Both the position numbers and the translations under genes were made by a program. From positions 1 through 64,000 of the forward strand of contig JABABU010000024.1 of assembly GCA_014238065.1 (NCBI GenBank): DNA of 64,000 bases, in the 5' to 3' direction. The DNA is from Actinomycetota bacterium. Lineage in GTDB: Bacteria > Actinomycetota > Acidimicrobiia > Acidimicrobiales > Poriferisodalaceae. Position 1 is the stretch's first letter. Each line of letters begins with the position of its first letter. The notes beneath the pieces are model-generated. The model ran no database searches. It worked only from the letters and a program-made list of their open reading frames with translations, and had not been told where the DNA came from. Positions 25,506 through 32,864 of the stretch are shown piece after piece.

Positions 25506-26762
25506 ATGACGGGTCTTGGACAGCGGGGCCGCTCGGTCGACGAGGTGATGGCCGCGCTCGCCGAGAAACGCACGAATGACGTCAAGTGGGCCGATGGCCG
25601 AGCGTTCGGGATGGTCTACGACGGAGGACCATCGGTCCACGAGGTCGCAGAGAAAGCAGCCGCTCTCTACCTCCACGAGAACGCACTGAACGTCAAGGCG
25701 TTCCCGTCCCTCGGCGCCATCCAGTCCGAAGTCGTGCGCTGGACAGCCGATCTGCTTCACGGCCCCGAATCGGCTTCCGGATTCCTCACCAGCGGCGGAA
25801 CCGAGTCGATCCTCTGTGCGGTGAAGGCCGCACGAGAGCGAGGCAGGGCCGAGCGAGGTATCACCGAACCGGAGATGATCGTCTCGGACACCACCCACGC
25901 CGCGTTTCACAAGGGTGCGCACCTGTTCGGGCTCGAGCTCCACAAAGTTCCGAGCAAGCACGACTTCACCGCTGACGTCGACGCCATGGCGGCCCACGTC
26001 AACAAGAACACGGTCCTCGTGGTCGGGTCAGCTCCTCAGTACCCCCAGGGTGTGGTCGACGACATCCCGGCAATCGCTGCCATCGCGGTCGAGGCTGGGT
26101 CGAATTGTCATGTCGATGCATGCATGGGCGGCTTCGTGTTGCCGTTCGCCGAGATGTTGGGCAGAGAGGTTCCACCTTGGGACTTCAGCATCGAAGGCGT
26201 CACATCGATCTCCGCCGACGTACACAAGCTCGGATACAGCCCAAAGGGTGCCTCTGTCATCCTTCACCGAACGAAGGAGCTGCGCCGCTATCAGACGTTT
26301 GTGTTCGAGGACTGGCTTGGCGGCTTCTACGCGTCGCCGAACATGCAGGGCAGCCGCTCCGGCCTTCCGATGGCGTGTGCATGGGCTGTCATGCAGCATC
26401 TCGGCATCGACGGCTACGTCGACCTGACGAGGACGACACTCGAGAATGCAGACAAAATGCGGGCAGGGATCGAATCGATCGAGGGCATCACGGTGCTCGG
26501 AGACCCGACATACCACCTCGTAGCCATGAGCTCCGACCCCGATGAAGATCATCCGATCGACGTCTTCGCGCTCGGTGAAGCGCTCGAAAGACGGGGCTGG
26601 TTCCACGACAGGCAGGGACCGCCCGATTCGCTGCACTCTACGGTGAGCAATTCCAACACCGGGGTGATCGACGAGTACCTCGGGGCGCTAGCGGCGAGCG
26701 TCGATGAGGTTCGCGGCATGACGACAGAAGACAGGTCGACGAACTACGCAACCCTCGAGTGA
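25506..26762 (+). CDS. PLP-dependent decarboxylase/lyase, sphingosine-1-phosphate lyase-like
   Basis: A 418-aa group II PLP enzyme. GFLTSGGTESILCAVKAAR binds the cofactor phosphate, HVDACMGGFVLPF holds the Asp that pairs with the pyridine nitrogen, and SADVHKLGYSPKGASV contains the Schiff-base Lys (about residue 241). The HKLG/YSPKG context and the ESILCAVKAAR string match sphingosine-1-phosphate lyase and its bacterial relatives better than glutamate decarboxylase. S1P-lyase types cleave a beta-hydroxyamine to an aldehyde and an amine. No sphingolipid gene is nearby, so the substrate may be another amino alcohol. It sits 164 bases after the hydrolase gene. Confidence 0.9.
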   Translation: MTGLGQRGRSVDEVMAALAEKRTNDVKWADGRAFGMVYDGGPSVHEVAEKAAALYLHENALNVKAFPSLGAIQSEVVRWTADLLHGPESASGFLTSGGTESILCAVKAARERGRAERGITEPEMIVSDTTHAAFHKGAHLFGLELHKVPSKHDFTADVDAMAAHVNKNTVLVVGSAPQYPQGVVDDIPAIAAIAVEAGSNCHVDACMGGFVLPFAEMLGREVPPWDFSIEGVTSISADVHKLGYSPKGASVILHRTKELRRYQTFVFEDWLGGFYASPNMQGSRSGLPMACAWAVMQHLGIDGYVDLTRTTLENADKMRAGIESIEGITVLGDPTYHLVAMSSDPDEDHPIDVFALGEALERRGWFHDRQGPPDSLHSTVSNSNTGVIDEYLGALAASVDEVRGMTTEDRSTNYATLE

Positions 26763-26801
26763 ACTCGCGTCGCGCCGGGCACCACGCGTACAGTTCGTCC
26801 C

Positions 26802-27653
26802 ATGACTGAATCTGTGAGGGAATACTCGCGGCTGTCGACTTCTGTCGGCGAAGGGGGTGTGGCCCAGCTGACGCTGACGGCGGCCGAAGAGTTCAACCGC
26901 ATGCCTCCTGCGTTCTGGGTCGAGTTCCCGGAGGCGCTCGACACATTGAACGAATCCGGTGCCATCCGAGCCGTGGTCGTATCGGCACTCGGGAAGCACT
27001 TCTCGTCGGGTCTCGACACCACAATGTTCGGTGGGCTCGGTGAGACGAACCTCGACGCCGGTCGAAGGGGTGAGGCTTCGATCCGCAACATCGGCAGGAT
27101 GCAGGATGCGTTCAGCGTCATAGAGCGGGTCAGGATGCCAGTGATCGCGGCGATTCAGGGTGCATGCATCGGCGGCGGCGTCGATCTCGCCTCAGCGTGC
27201 GACATCCGATATTGCACAGCCGATGCCTTTTTCTGCATCCAGGAGATCAACATCGGGATGGCCGCCGACGTCGGAACTCTTCAACGCCTTCCGAACCTCA
27301 TTCCCGATGGTCTGATGCGCGAGCTCGCCTATACCGGCCGAAGGATGTATGCCGACGAGGCAAAGGAGATCGGCCTGGTCAACGACGTGTTCGAGGACCG
27401 AGATTCGATGCTGAAGTCGGTGACCGCCATCGCAGACGAGATCGCCACCAAATCACCACTGGCCGTCGCCAGCACGAAGCACCTGCTGAACTACGGACGT
27501 GATCATTCGATCAGCGACACCCTCGACTATCAGCAGGTCTGGATGAGCGGCGTTCCCCAGGGCGGCGAAATCGCGAAGTACTTCACTGCAAAGAGCGAGG
27601 GTGGAACGGCGATGTTCGATGATCTCGGCCAGATCAGAGAGGGCGGACAATGA
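26802..27653 (+). CDS. Enoyl-CoA hydratase/isomerase (crotonase) family protein
   Basis: A 283-aa crotonase. The first oxyanion loop is VVSALGKHFSSGLDTTMF and the second AIQGACIGGGVDLASACDIRY, with the position of one catalytic acid in FCIQEINIGMAADVGTLQRLP. The Asp of AADVGTLQRLP and the SSGLD loop are characteristic of delta3,5-delta2,4-dienoyl-CoA isomerases (ECH1 type), so isomerase is more likely than simple hydratase. Its stop overlaps the start of the flavin oxidoreductase gene by 4 bases. Confidence 0.92.
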   Translation: MTESVREYSRLSTSVGEGGVAQLTLTAAEEFNRMPPAFWVEFPEALDTLNESGAIRAVVVSALGKHFSSGLDTTMFGGLGETNLDAGRRGEASIRNIGRMQDAFSVIERVRMPVIAAIQGACIGGGVDLASACDIRYCTADAFFCIQEINIGMAADVGTLQRLPNLIPDGLMRELAYTGRRMYADEAKEIGLVNDVFEDRDSMLKSVTAIADEIATKSPLAVASTKHLLNYGRDHSISDTLDYQQVWMSGVPQGGEIAKYFTAKSEGGTAMFDDLGQIREGGQ

Positions 27654-28783
27654 ACAACGACATCACGGAAATGTTCGGCATCGACGTGCCGATCTTCGCT
27701 TTTTCGCACTGTCGCGACGTGGTTGTCGCGGTGTCGAAGGCTGGGGGCATGGGAGTTCTCGGCGCCGCGAGCCACAGTGACAGATCGCTCGAGATCGATC
27801 TGGAGTGGATCGAGGAGGAACTCGGAGACAGGCCGTACGGCGTCGACGTCATCGTGCCCGCGAAGTACGAAGGCTCTGACGAAGGTGGCCTGACGGTCGC
27901 TGACGTGATGTCGGCCGTGCCGCCAGAGCATCGCCGGTACATCGACGACATCCTCGAACGCTACGACGTTCCGGCGCTTCCCGACGACGAGCAGGTGACA
28001 GAGCGCGACGAAGCAGCTGCGCCGATGTCGGCCGGTCAGGCCGGACCGCATCTCGACATCGCGTTGGCCCACAACCCAGCATTCCTCGTCAACGCACTCG
28101 GTCCTCCGCCGCAGTTCATGATCGAGCAATGCCAGGAGGCCGGTCGTAAGATCGGTGCTCTTGCCGGCAAGGTCCAGCACGCTGAACGGCACGTGAACGT
28201 CGGGGTCGACGTCGTCATCGCCCAAGGCACCGAGGCTGGTGGTCACACCGGCGAGATCGCGTCGATGGTGTTGATCCCGGAAATCGTCGACGCCATCGCT
28301 CCGGTTCCCGTGCTCGGCGCCGGCGGTGTCGGACGTGGCCGACAGATGGCTGCCTCGATGGCCCTCGGCGCGCAGGGCGTGTGGTGCGGCTCCGTGTGGC
28401 TCACCACCGAAGAGGCAGAGACACACCCGGTCGTCAAGGAGAAGTTCCTCAACGCATCGTCGTCGGACACCATTCGGTCGAGGTCACGCACCGGCAAACC
28501 GGCCCGTCAGCTGAAGTCGGCGTGGACCGAAGAGTGGGAGAACCCGGCCACGCCCATGCCGCTCGGCATGCCGGCGCAGCCCATTCTCACGTCGGACGCT
28601 ATTCGCCGTATTGATCGGGCCGCGTACAGCACTGGCTCGGGGGCAGAGGCGCTGGCGAACTATTTCGTCGGGCAGATCGTCGGCACGATGAACCAGAGTC
28701 GTTCGGCGACGCAGGTGGTCTACGACATGATTGAAGAATTCATCGAAGCAACCGAGTCGCTTGGCGCTCAACTCGTCGGCTGA
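27650..28783 (+). CDS. Nitronate monooxygenase-like FMN oxidoreductase
   Basis: A 377-aa TIM-barrel flavoprotein of the 2-nitropropane dioxygenase/NMO family. Signature segments are SKAGGMGVLGAA near the N-terminus, VVIAQGTEAGGHTGEIASMV, and VPVLGAGGVGRGRQMAASMALGAQGVWCGSVW, which bind FMN phosphate. Family members include nitronate monooxygenases and NAD(P)H:quinone or enoyl reductases, and the sequence does not decide between them. It is translationally coupled to the crotonase gene, so action on a CoA intermediate or on a nitro compound is equally possible. Confidence 0.9.
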   Translation: MNNDITEMFGIDVPIFAFSHCRDVVVAVSKAGGMGVLGAASHSDRSLEIDLEWIEEELGDRPYGVDVIVPAKYEGSDEGGLTVADVMSAVPPEHRRYIDDILERYDVPALPDDEQVTERDEAAAPMSAGQAGPHLDIALAHNPAFLVNALGPPPQFMIEQCQEAGRKIGALAGKVQHAERHVNVGVDVVIAQGTEAGGHTGEIASMVLIPEIVDAIAPVPVLGAGGVGRGRQMAASMALGAQGVWCGSVWLTTEEAETHPVVKEKFLNASSSDTIRSRSRTGKPARQLKSAWTEEWENPATPMPLGMPAQPILTSDAIRRIDRAAYSTGSGAEALANYFVGQIVGTMNQSRSATQVVYDMIEEFIEATESLGAQLVG

Positions 28784-28828
28784 TGAGTCACGCAGGTCGC
28801 GTCGAGATGAGGTTCTAAGGTTTCTTTG

Positions 28829-29974
28829 ATGGCCAAGACACTGATGGACACCCATCCTGCGATCAGCGACCTACAGGCCAAGGCGGCCAAGCGGATTCCC
28901 CACTTCGCGTGGGAGTACCTCGACAGTGGCACCGGCGCCGATCAGGCCCGTGATCGCAACATCACCGCACTCGAGCAGGTCCAGCTCCTGCCTCAGCTGA
29001 TGAAGGGTGTTCTGGAACCTCGAACAGCAACTTCGCTGTTCGGCATCGGATACGCAGCGCCCATCGGGATTGCGCCGGTCGGCCTGACCGGTCTCATCTG
29101 GCCAGGAGCCGATGCGGCCCTGGCTGCCACCGCCGCCAAGTACAGGATCCCGTACACGCTGAGCACCGTCGCCACCGAAGCGCCAGAGATCGCGGGACCA
29201 GCGGCGGATGGAATGGGTTGGTTTCAGCTCTACCCGCCCCGCGATGCCGACACACGGGCCGACCTCGTCGAGCGGGCACGGGCAAGCGGCTTCACAGTCC
29301 TTGTCGTCACCGCTGACGTTCCTGCGGGAAGTCGGCGCGAGAGACAGAGGAAGGCTCAGGTGCGGGTTCCCCCCGTCATCGGGCCGAAGTTGGTCTTTCA
29401 GTCGGTGGTACACCCGCGATGGGCTCTTGGCGTGGTGCGCAACGGCTTGCCTCGATTCAGAGGTCTCGAGAAATACATCGACAAGACCACCATGCGCGAG
29501 ACAGCAGGTTTCGTCGGCGCCAACCTCGGCGGCACGCTCTCGTTCCAATACCTCGCTGAGCTTCGCGAGTTGTGGGATGGGCCCATCGTGGTGAAGGGCA
29601 TTCTCGACCCTGACGACGCCCAGCGTTGCCTCGACCACGGTGCCGACGGCATCCAGGTCTCGAACCACGGTGGACGCCAGCTCGACGGAACTCCAGGGGC
29701 CATCGACGCTCTTGCGGCCATCGTCGACCGAGTCGGGGCAAGCGTCCCGGTGCTCTTTGACAGTGGCATCCGTAGCGGCCTCGATGTGGCGCGGGCATTG
29801 GCGCTCGGCGCAGACTTCGTGTTCTGCGGACGGGCGTTCATGTTCGGCCTCGGGGCATTCGGGCCGGAGGGCTCATGCCACGCGTACGAGATTCTCCGAG
29901 ATGATCTCGTGAACGTGATGCACCAGACCGGATGCGAAACGCTCGCAGAGCTTCGCGACCGACTCGTCGGCTGA
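28829..29974 (+). CDS. FMN-dependent alpha-hydroxy-acid oxidase/dehydrogenase
   Basis: A 381-aa protein of the lactate/glycolate/mandelate oxidase family. It has FAWEYLDSGTGADQARDRN at the N-terminus, IGIAPVGLTGLIWPGAD, the active-site VSNHGGRQLDG (His base and substrate-binding Arg), and the FMN phosphate loop FDSGIRSGLDVARALALGAD. It oxidises an L-2-hydroxy acid to the 2-oxo acid. Whether electrons go to O2 or to quinone cannot be told; no membrane helix is seen. It lies 3 bases before the IPNS-like oxygenase gene, so the two are likely co-translated and may share a substrate. Confidence 0.93.
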   Translation: MAKTLMDTHPAISDLQAKAAKRIPHFAWEYLDSGTGADQARDRNITALEQVQLLPQLMKGVLEPRTATSLFGIGYAAPIGIAPVGLTGLIWPGADAALAATAAKYRIPYTLSTVATEAPEIAGPAADGMGWFQLYPPRDADTRADLVERARASGFTVLVVTADVPAGSRRERQRKAQVRVPPVIGPKLVFQSVVHPRWALGVVRNGLPRFRGLEKYIDKTTMRETAGFVGANLGGTLSFQYLAELRELWDGPIVVKGILDPDDAQRCLDHGADGIQVSNHGGRQLDGTPGAIDALAAIVDRVGASVPVLFDSGIRSGLDVARALALGADFVFCGRAFMFGLGAFGPEGSCHAYEILRDDLVNVMHQTGCETLAELRDRLVG

Positions 29975-29977
29975 CCG

Positions 29978-30925
29978 GTGGAACTCGCTGTCGTCGACCT
30001 GCGGGCGCCCATGGGCGAGCGCGCCGCTGCCGTGGCCGCGGCATGCGAATCGATCGGCTTCTTCCGGTTGCCTCTCGACGTGATCGATCGAGGTGTCGCT
30101 GAGGCGGCATGGAACGCAGCATCGGAATTTTTCGCCCTCGACGAAGAGGAGAAGCGCCGGGTCGAGTTCCCTGAGCCGGGGTATCCCTACGGGTACTCGC
30201 CGTTCAAGTACGAGACGCTCGCCAAATCGCTCGACGACGGGTCACCGAGCGGGCCCGACCTGAAGGAATCGTTCTCGGTCGGTCCCGACTGCAGCGGAGT
30301 CGACGTTGGCGATTCGAGTCACCTATGGATTCGCTCGCCGAGCATCTGGCCAGAACAGCCCATCGGCTTCAAGGTTGCGTGGACTGCGTACTACCGGGCG
30401 CTCACGAGCGTCGCCGAGGACCTCATGGCGACCATGAGCGTCGCTCTCGGCATGCCAGAAGACCACTTCGCCCCACTCATCGACCGTCCGATCACCTCGA
30501 TGCGAGCGCTCTACTACCCAGCCCTGGTTGCACCGGCGTCTGCGGCAACTGCGCGTTCGCTGAGGGCGGGCGCCCACAGCGACTACGGCACCTTGACGAT
30601 CCTCCGGACCGACGACATCAGCGGGCTTCAGATCCGTAGCGCCGAAGGCGCGTGGGTCGACGTCGCACCAGAGCCGGACACATTTGTCGTCAACCTCGGC
30701 GACTCGATCGCCCAGTGGACAAACGACCGCTGGCCCTCGACGGTTCATCGGGTTGCCATCACCGACGATCGCGCCCGTCAATCGTTCGCGTTCTTTCACA
30801 TGGCCAACTGGGATTCCACGATCCAATGCCTGCCGACCTGTCTCGAAGCAGGCTCTTCTCCTCGTCACGCCCCTGTGCAGGCAGGCCCGTGGCTGATGCG
30901 GAAATTCAAAGCCACTGTGACGTGA
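29978..30925 (+). CDS. Isopenicillin N synthase-like 2-oxoglutarate/Fe(II) oxygenase
   Basis: A 315-aa oxygenase starting at GTG. The DIOX_N half shows AAACESIGFFRLPLDVID and FFALDEEEKRRVEFP. The catalytic half carries the iron ligands in AGAHSDYGTLTILRTDD (His and Asp) and STVHRV (distal His), and the carboxylate clamp RQSFAFFHMANWD (R-x-S). This is the plant/bacterial 2OG oxygenase type (also IPNS and ethylene-forming enzyme). Activity is likely hydroxylation or desaturation of a small acid. It is unrelated in subfamily to the PhyH genes of the window. Confidence 0.92.
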   Translation: MELAVVDLRAPMGERAAAVAAACESIGFFRLPLDVIDRGVAEAAWNAASEFFALDEEEKRRVEFPEPGYPYGYSPFKYETLAKSLDDGSPSGPDLKESFSVGPDCSGVDVGDSSHLWIRSPSIWPEQPIGFKVAWTAYYRALTSVAEDLMATMSVALGMPEDHFAPLIDRPITSMRALYYPALVAPASAATARSLRAGAHSDYGTLTILRTDDISGLQIRSAEGAWVDVAPEPDTFVVNLGDSIAQWTNDRWPSTVHRVAITDDRARQSFAFFHMANWDSTIQCLPTCLEAGSSPRHAPVQAGPWLMRKFKATVT

Positions 30926-30959
30926 CCAACTGATCGACGGATCGACCTACGATCGCCCC

Positions 30960-31703
30960 ATGCAGCTGTCAGGCAAATCGATCATCGTCACCGGAGCGAG
31001 CAGCGGCATCGGCGAAGCGATCGCCACCCGTTTCGTGACCGAAGGGGCTTCGGTGATCGTGGCCAGCCGATCCGAGCCGTCGGTCGAAGGAGCGCACTTC
31101 GTGGCGACCGATGTCTCTGACCCAAGCGCGGTCGATGCCCTCGTCGCAGCAGCCGTGGCGCGAAACGGCGGGCTCGACGTCATGGTGAACAACGCCGGTG
31201 TTCAGGTCGAAAAGACCATCGCCGAAACGACAGACGACGACTTCGAGTTCGTGATGGGGGTGAACGTGCGCGGTGTCTTCAACTGCTGCCGTGCTGCGGT
31301 TCGACAGATGCGTGACAACCGAGGCGGGTCGATCATCAACGTAGGTTCGGTGGCTGCGACCTTGGCCGATCATGGCCTCGCCGTCTACAACGCCAGCAAA
31401 GGTGCGGTGCAGGCTCTCACGCGGGCCATCGCCATCGATCACGGCCACGAGGGCATCCGGTGCAACTCGATCGCGCCAGGCTGGATCGCGACCGCCCTTG
31501 TCGACGCTGTCTTCGACCTCTCCGACGACCCCGAGGTGGCGCGCCGTGCAGCGGTGTCGCGTCACCCGGTGGGCCGGCTCGGGAGGCCCGACGACGTGGC
31601 CAACATGGCCGTGTGGCTCGCAAGCGACGAATCGATCTTTGCGTCAGGCAGTGTCTTTACCGTCGATGGGGGACTGACGGCCCAGAGCCCGATAGCGCCG
31701 TAG
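30960..31703 (+). CDS. Short-chain dehydrogenase/reductase
   Basis: A 247-aa classical SDR. Cofactor motif VTGASSGIGEAIA at residues ~10-22, NNAG in MVNNAGVQVEK, catalytic Ser in INVGSVAATLADHG, catalytic YNASK, and the IAPGWIATALVD and C-terminal FTVDGGLTAQSP segments. The Arg/Ser after strand 2 (VASRSE) suggests NADP(H). It probably oxidises or reduces a 3-hydroxyacyl or alcohol group. Unlike the HHDH-like protein at 12663-13343, all catalytic residues are present. Confidence 0.94.
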   Translation: MQLSGKSIIVTGASSGIGEAIATRFVTEGASVIVASRSEPSVEGAHFVATDVSDPSAVDALVAAAVARNGGLDVMVNNAGVQVEKTIAETTDDDFEFVMGVNVRGVFNCCRAAVRQMRDNRGGSIINVGSVAATLADHGLAVYNASKGAVQALTRAIAIDHGHEGIRCNSIAPGWIATALVDAVFDLSDDPEVARRAAVSRHPVGRLGRPDDVANMAVWLASDESIFASGSVFTVDGGLTAQSPIAP

Positions 31704-31853
31704 AGTCCACGGATGACCTGCCTCGAACCCGGATCGTTCCGCCAAACTGCGCCCGGCGCCGAGTTCCGATTGTGATGATCGGCTCGGCTGGTGTATCTGG
31801 ATCTGCGTGGCGGTCCTTCATTCGATGAAGTGACTCTCGAGGAGGAGAAGCTG

Positions 31854-32777
31854 ATGCCGTGGTCCGACGTTGATCTGCCGGTCGCAACACCCGAAATTGA
31901 CGTTGCATGTCGCGATCTGAGCGAGTTCGGTTACTGCGTAGTCGAAGATGCACTGTCGACTGCCGAGGCGGCCGCCGTGAGTGGGCGAGTGCTCGACCAA
32001 GCCGTTGCCGAGCGATCCAGCGCCCTCGATTACACCTACCCGGCCGAGGCAGAGGGCGACGATGTCAATCAGTGGGTGTATCAGCTGATCAACAAAGGAT
32101 CGGTGCTCCATCGCTTGCCGGAACACGACATCGCCCGCCAGTTGGCGACGCACGTTCTTGGCCGCGACCACCTTCTCTCGTCGTTTGATTCGCACATCAC
32201 CTATCCAGGCAATCTGGCCATGCCGCTGCACGCCGACCAGTGGTGGATGCCTTCGCCGATGATTCCTGGTGACGACTACGAACGGCAGGGCAACATCACC
32301 CGTGCCGGAGCGCGGACCGGATTCCACGAACCGGCCACGCACGCCATCAACGGGCCGTTCGCCCTGAACGTCATGTGGATGATCACCGACTTCACCATCG
32401 CGAACGGAGCAACGAGAGTGGTGCCGATGAGCCACCTCAGCGGCAACGTTCCCGATGCGACACTGCAGCACCCCGAAGTCCAGGTCGAGGGCAGAGCAGG
32501 CTCGATCCTGGCCTGGGACGCTCGTACCTGGCATGGGGCTGGCCTGAACACATCGACCGAGCCGAGGGTCGGCGTCACCACGTACTTCTGCGGCCCGATG
32601 ATCCGTCAGCTCACGAACATGGTCTACGGCACGCGTACCGAGGTCCGTGACGTAGCCACCGACGAGTTCCTCGCTCTCCTCGGATTCAAGCCGTGGTCGA
32701 GCTATGGAATGACCGATGATCCGTCCTGTGCAGTCGTGAAACCGGGTGACGACACAGCGGCCGAGATGCACATCTGA
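31854..32777 (+). CDS. Phytanoyl-CoA dioxygenase (PhyH) family oxygenase
   Basis: A 307-aa Fe(II)/2-oxoglutarate oxygenase. ATG 31854 is chosen because GGAGGAG lies 7 bases before it; a GTG 63 bases upstream is weaker. Iron ligands fit LHADQWWMPSP (His and Asp) and the distal His in ARTWHGAGLNTS; the region NGATRVVPMSHLSG is typical of the family. It differs clearly from the PhyH protein at 7933-8916. The neighbouring molybdopterin enzyme starts 88 bases downstream. Confidence 0.9.
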   Translation: MPWSDVDLPVATPEIDVACRDLSEFGYCVVEDALSTAEAAAVSGRVLDQAVAERSSALDYTYPAEAEGDDVNQWVYQLINKGSVLHRLPEHDIARQLATHVLGRDHLLSSFDSHITYPGNLAMPLHADQWWMPSPMIPGDDYERQGNITRAGARTGFHEPATHAINGPFALNVMWMITDFTIANGATRVVPMSHLSGNVPDATLQHPEVQVEGRAGSILAWDARTWHGAGLNTSTEPRVGVTTYFCGPMIRQLTNMVYGTRTEVRDVATDEFLALLGFKPWSSYGMTDDPSCAVVKPGDDTAAEMHI

Positions 32778-32864
32778 ACTGATGGCAAGACCGGCGCAAG
32801 TGGGGTCAGGCCCCTCGGGTCGGGGTAGCGTTTCTTCAGGACGTTCGGACCTACGGGGGACACG

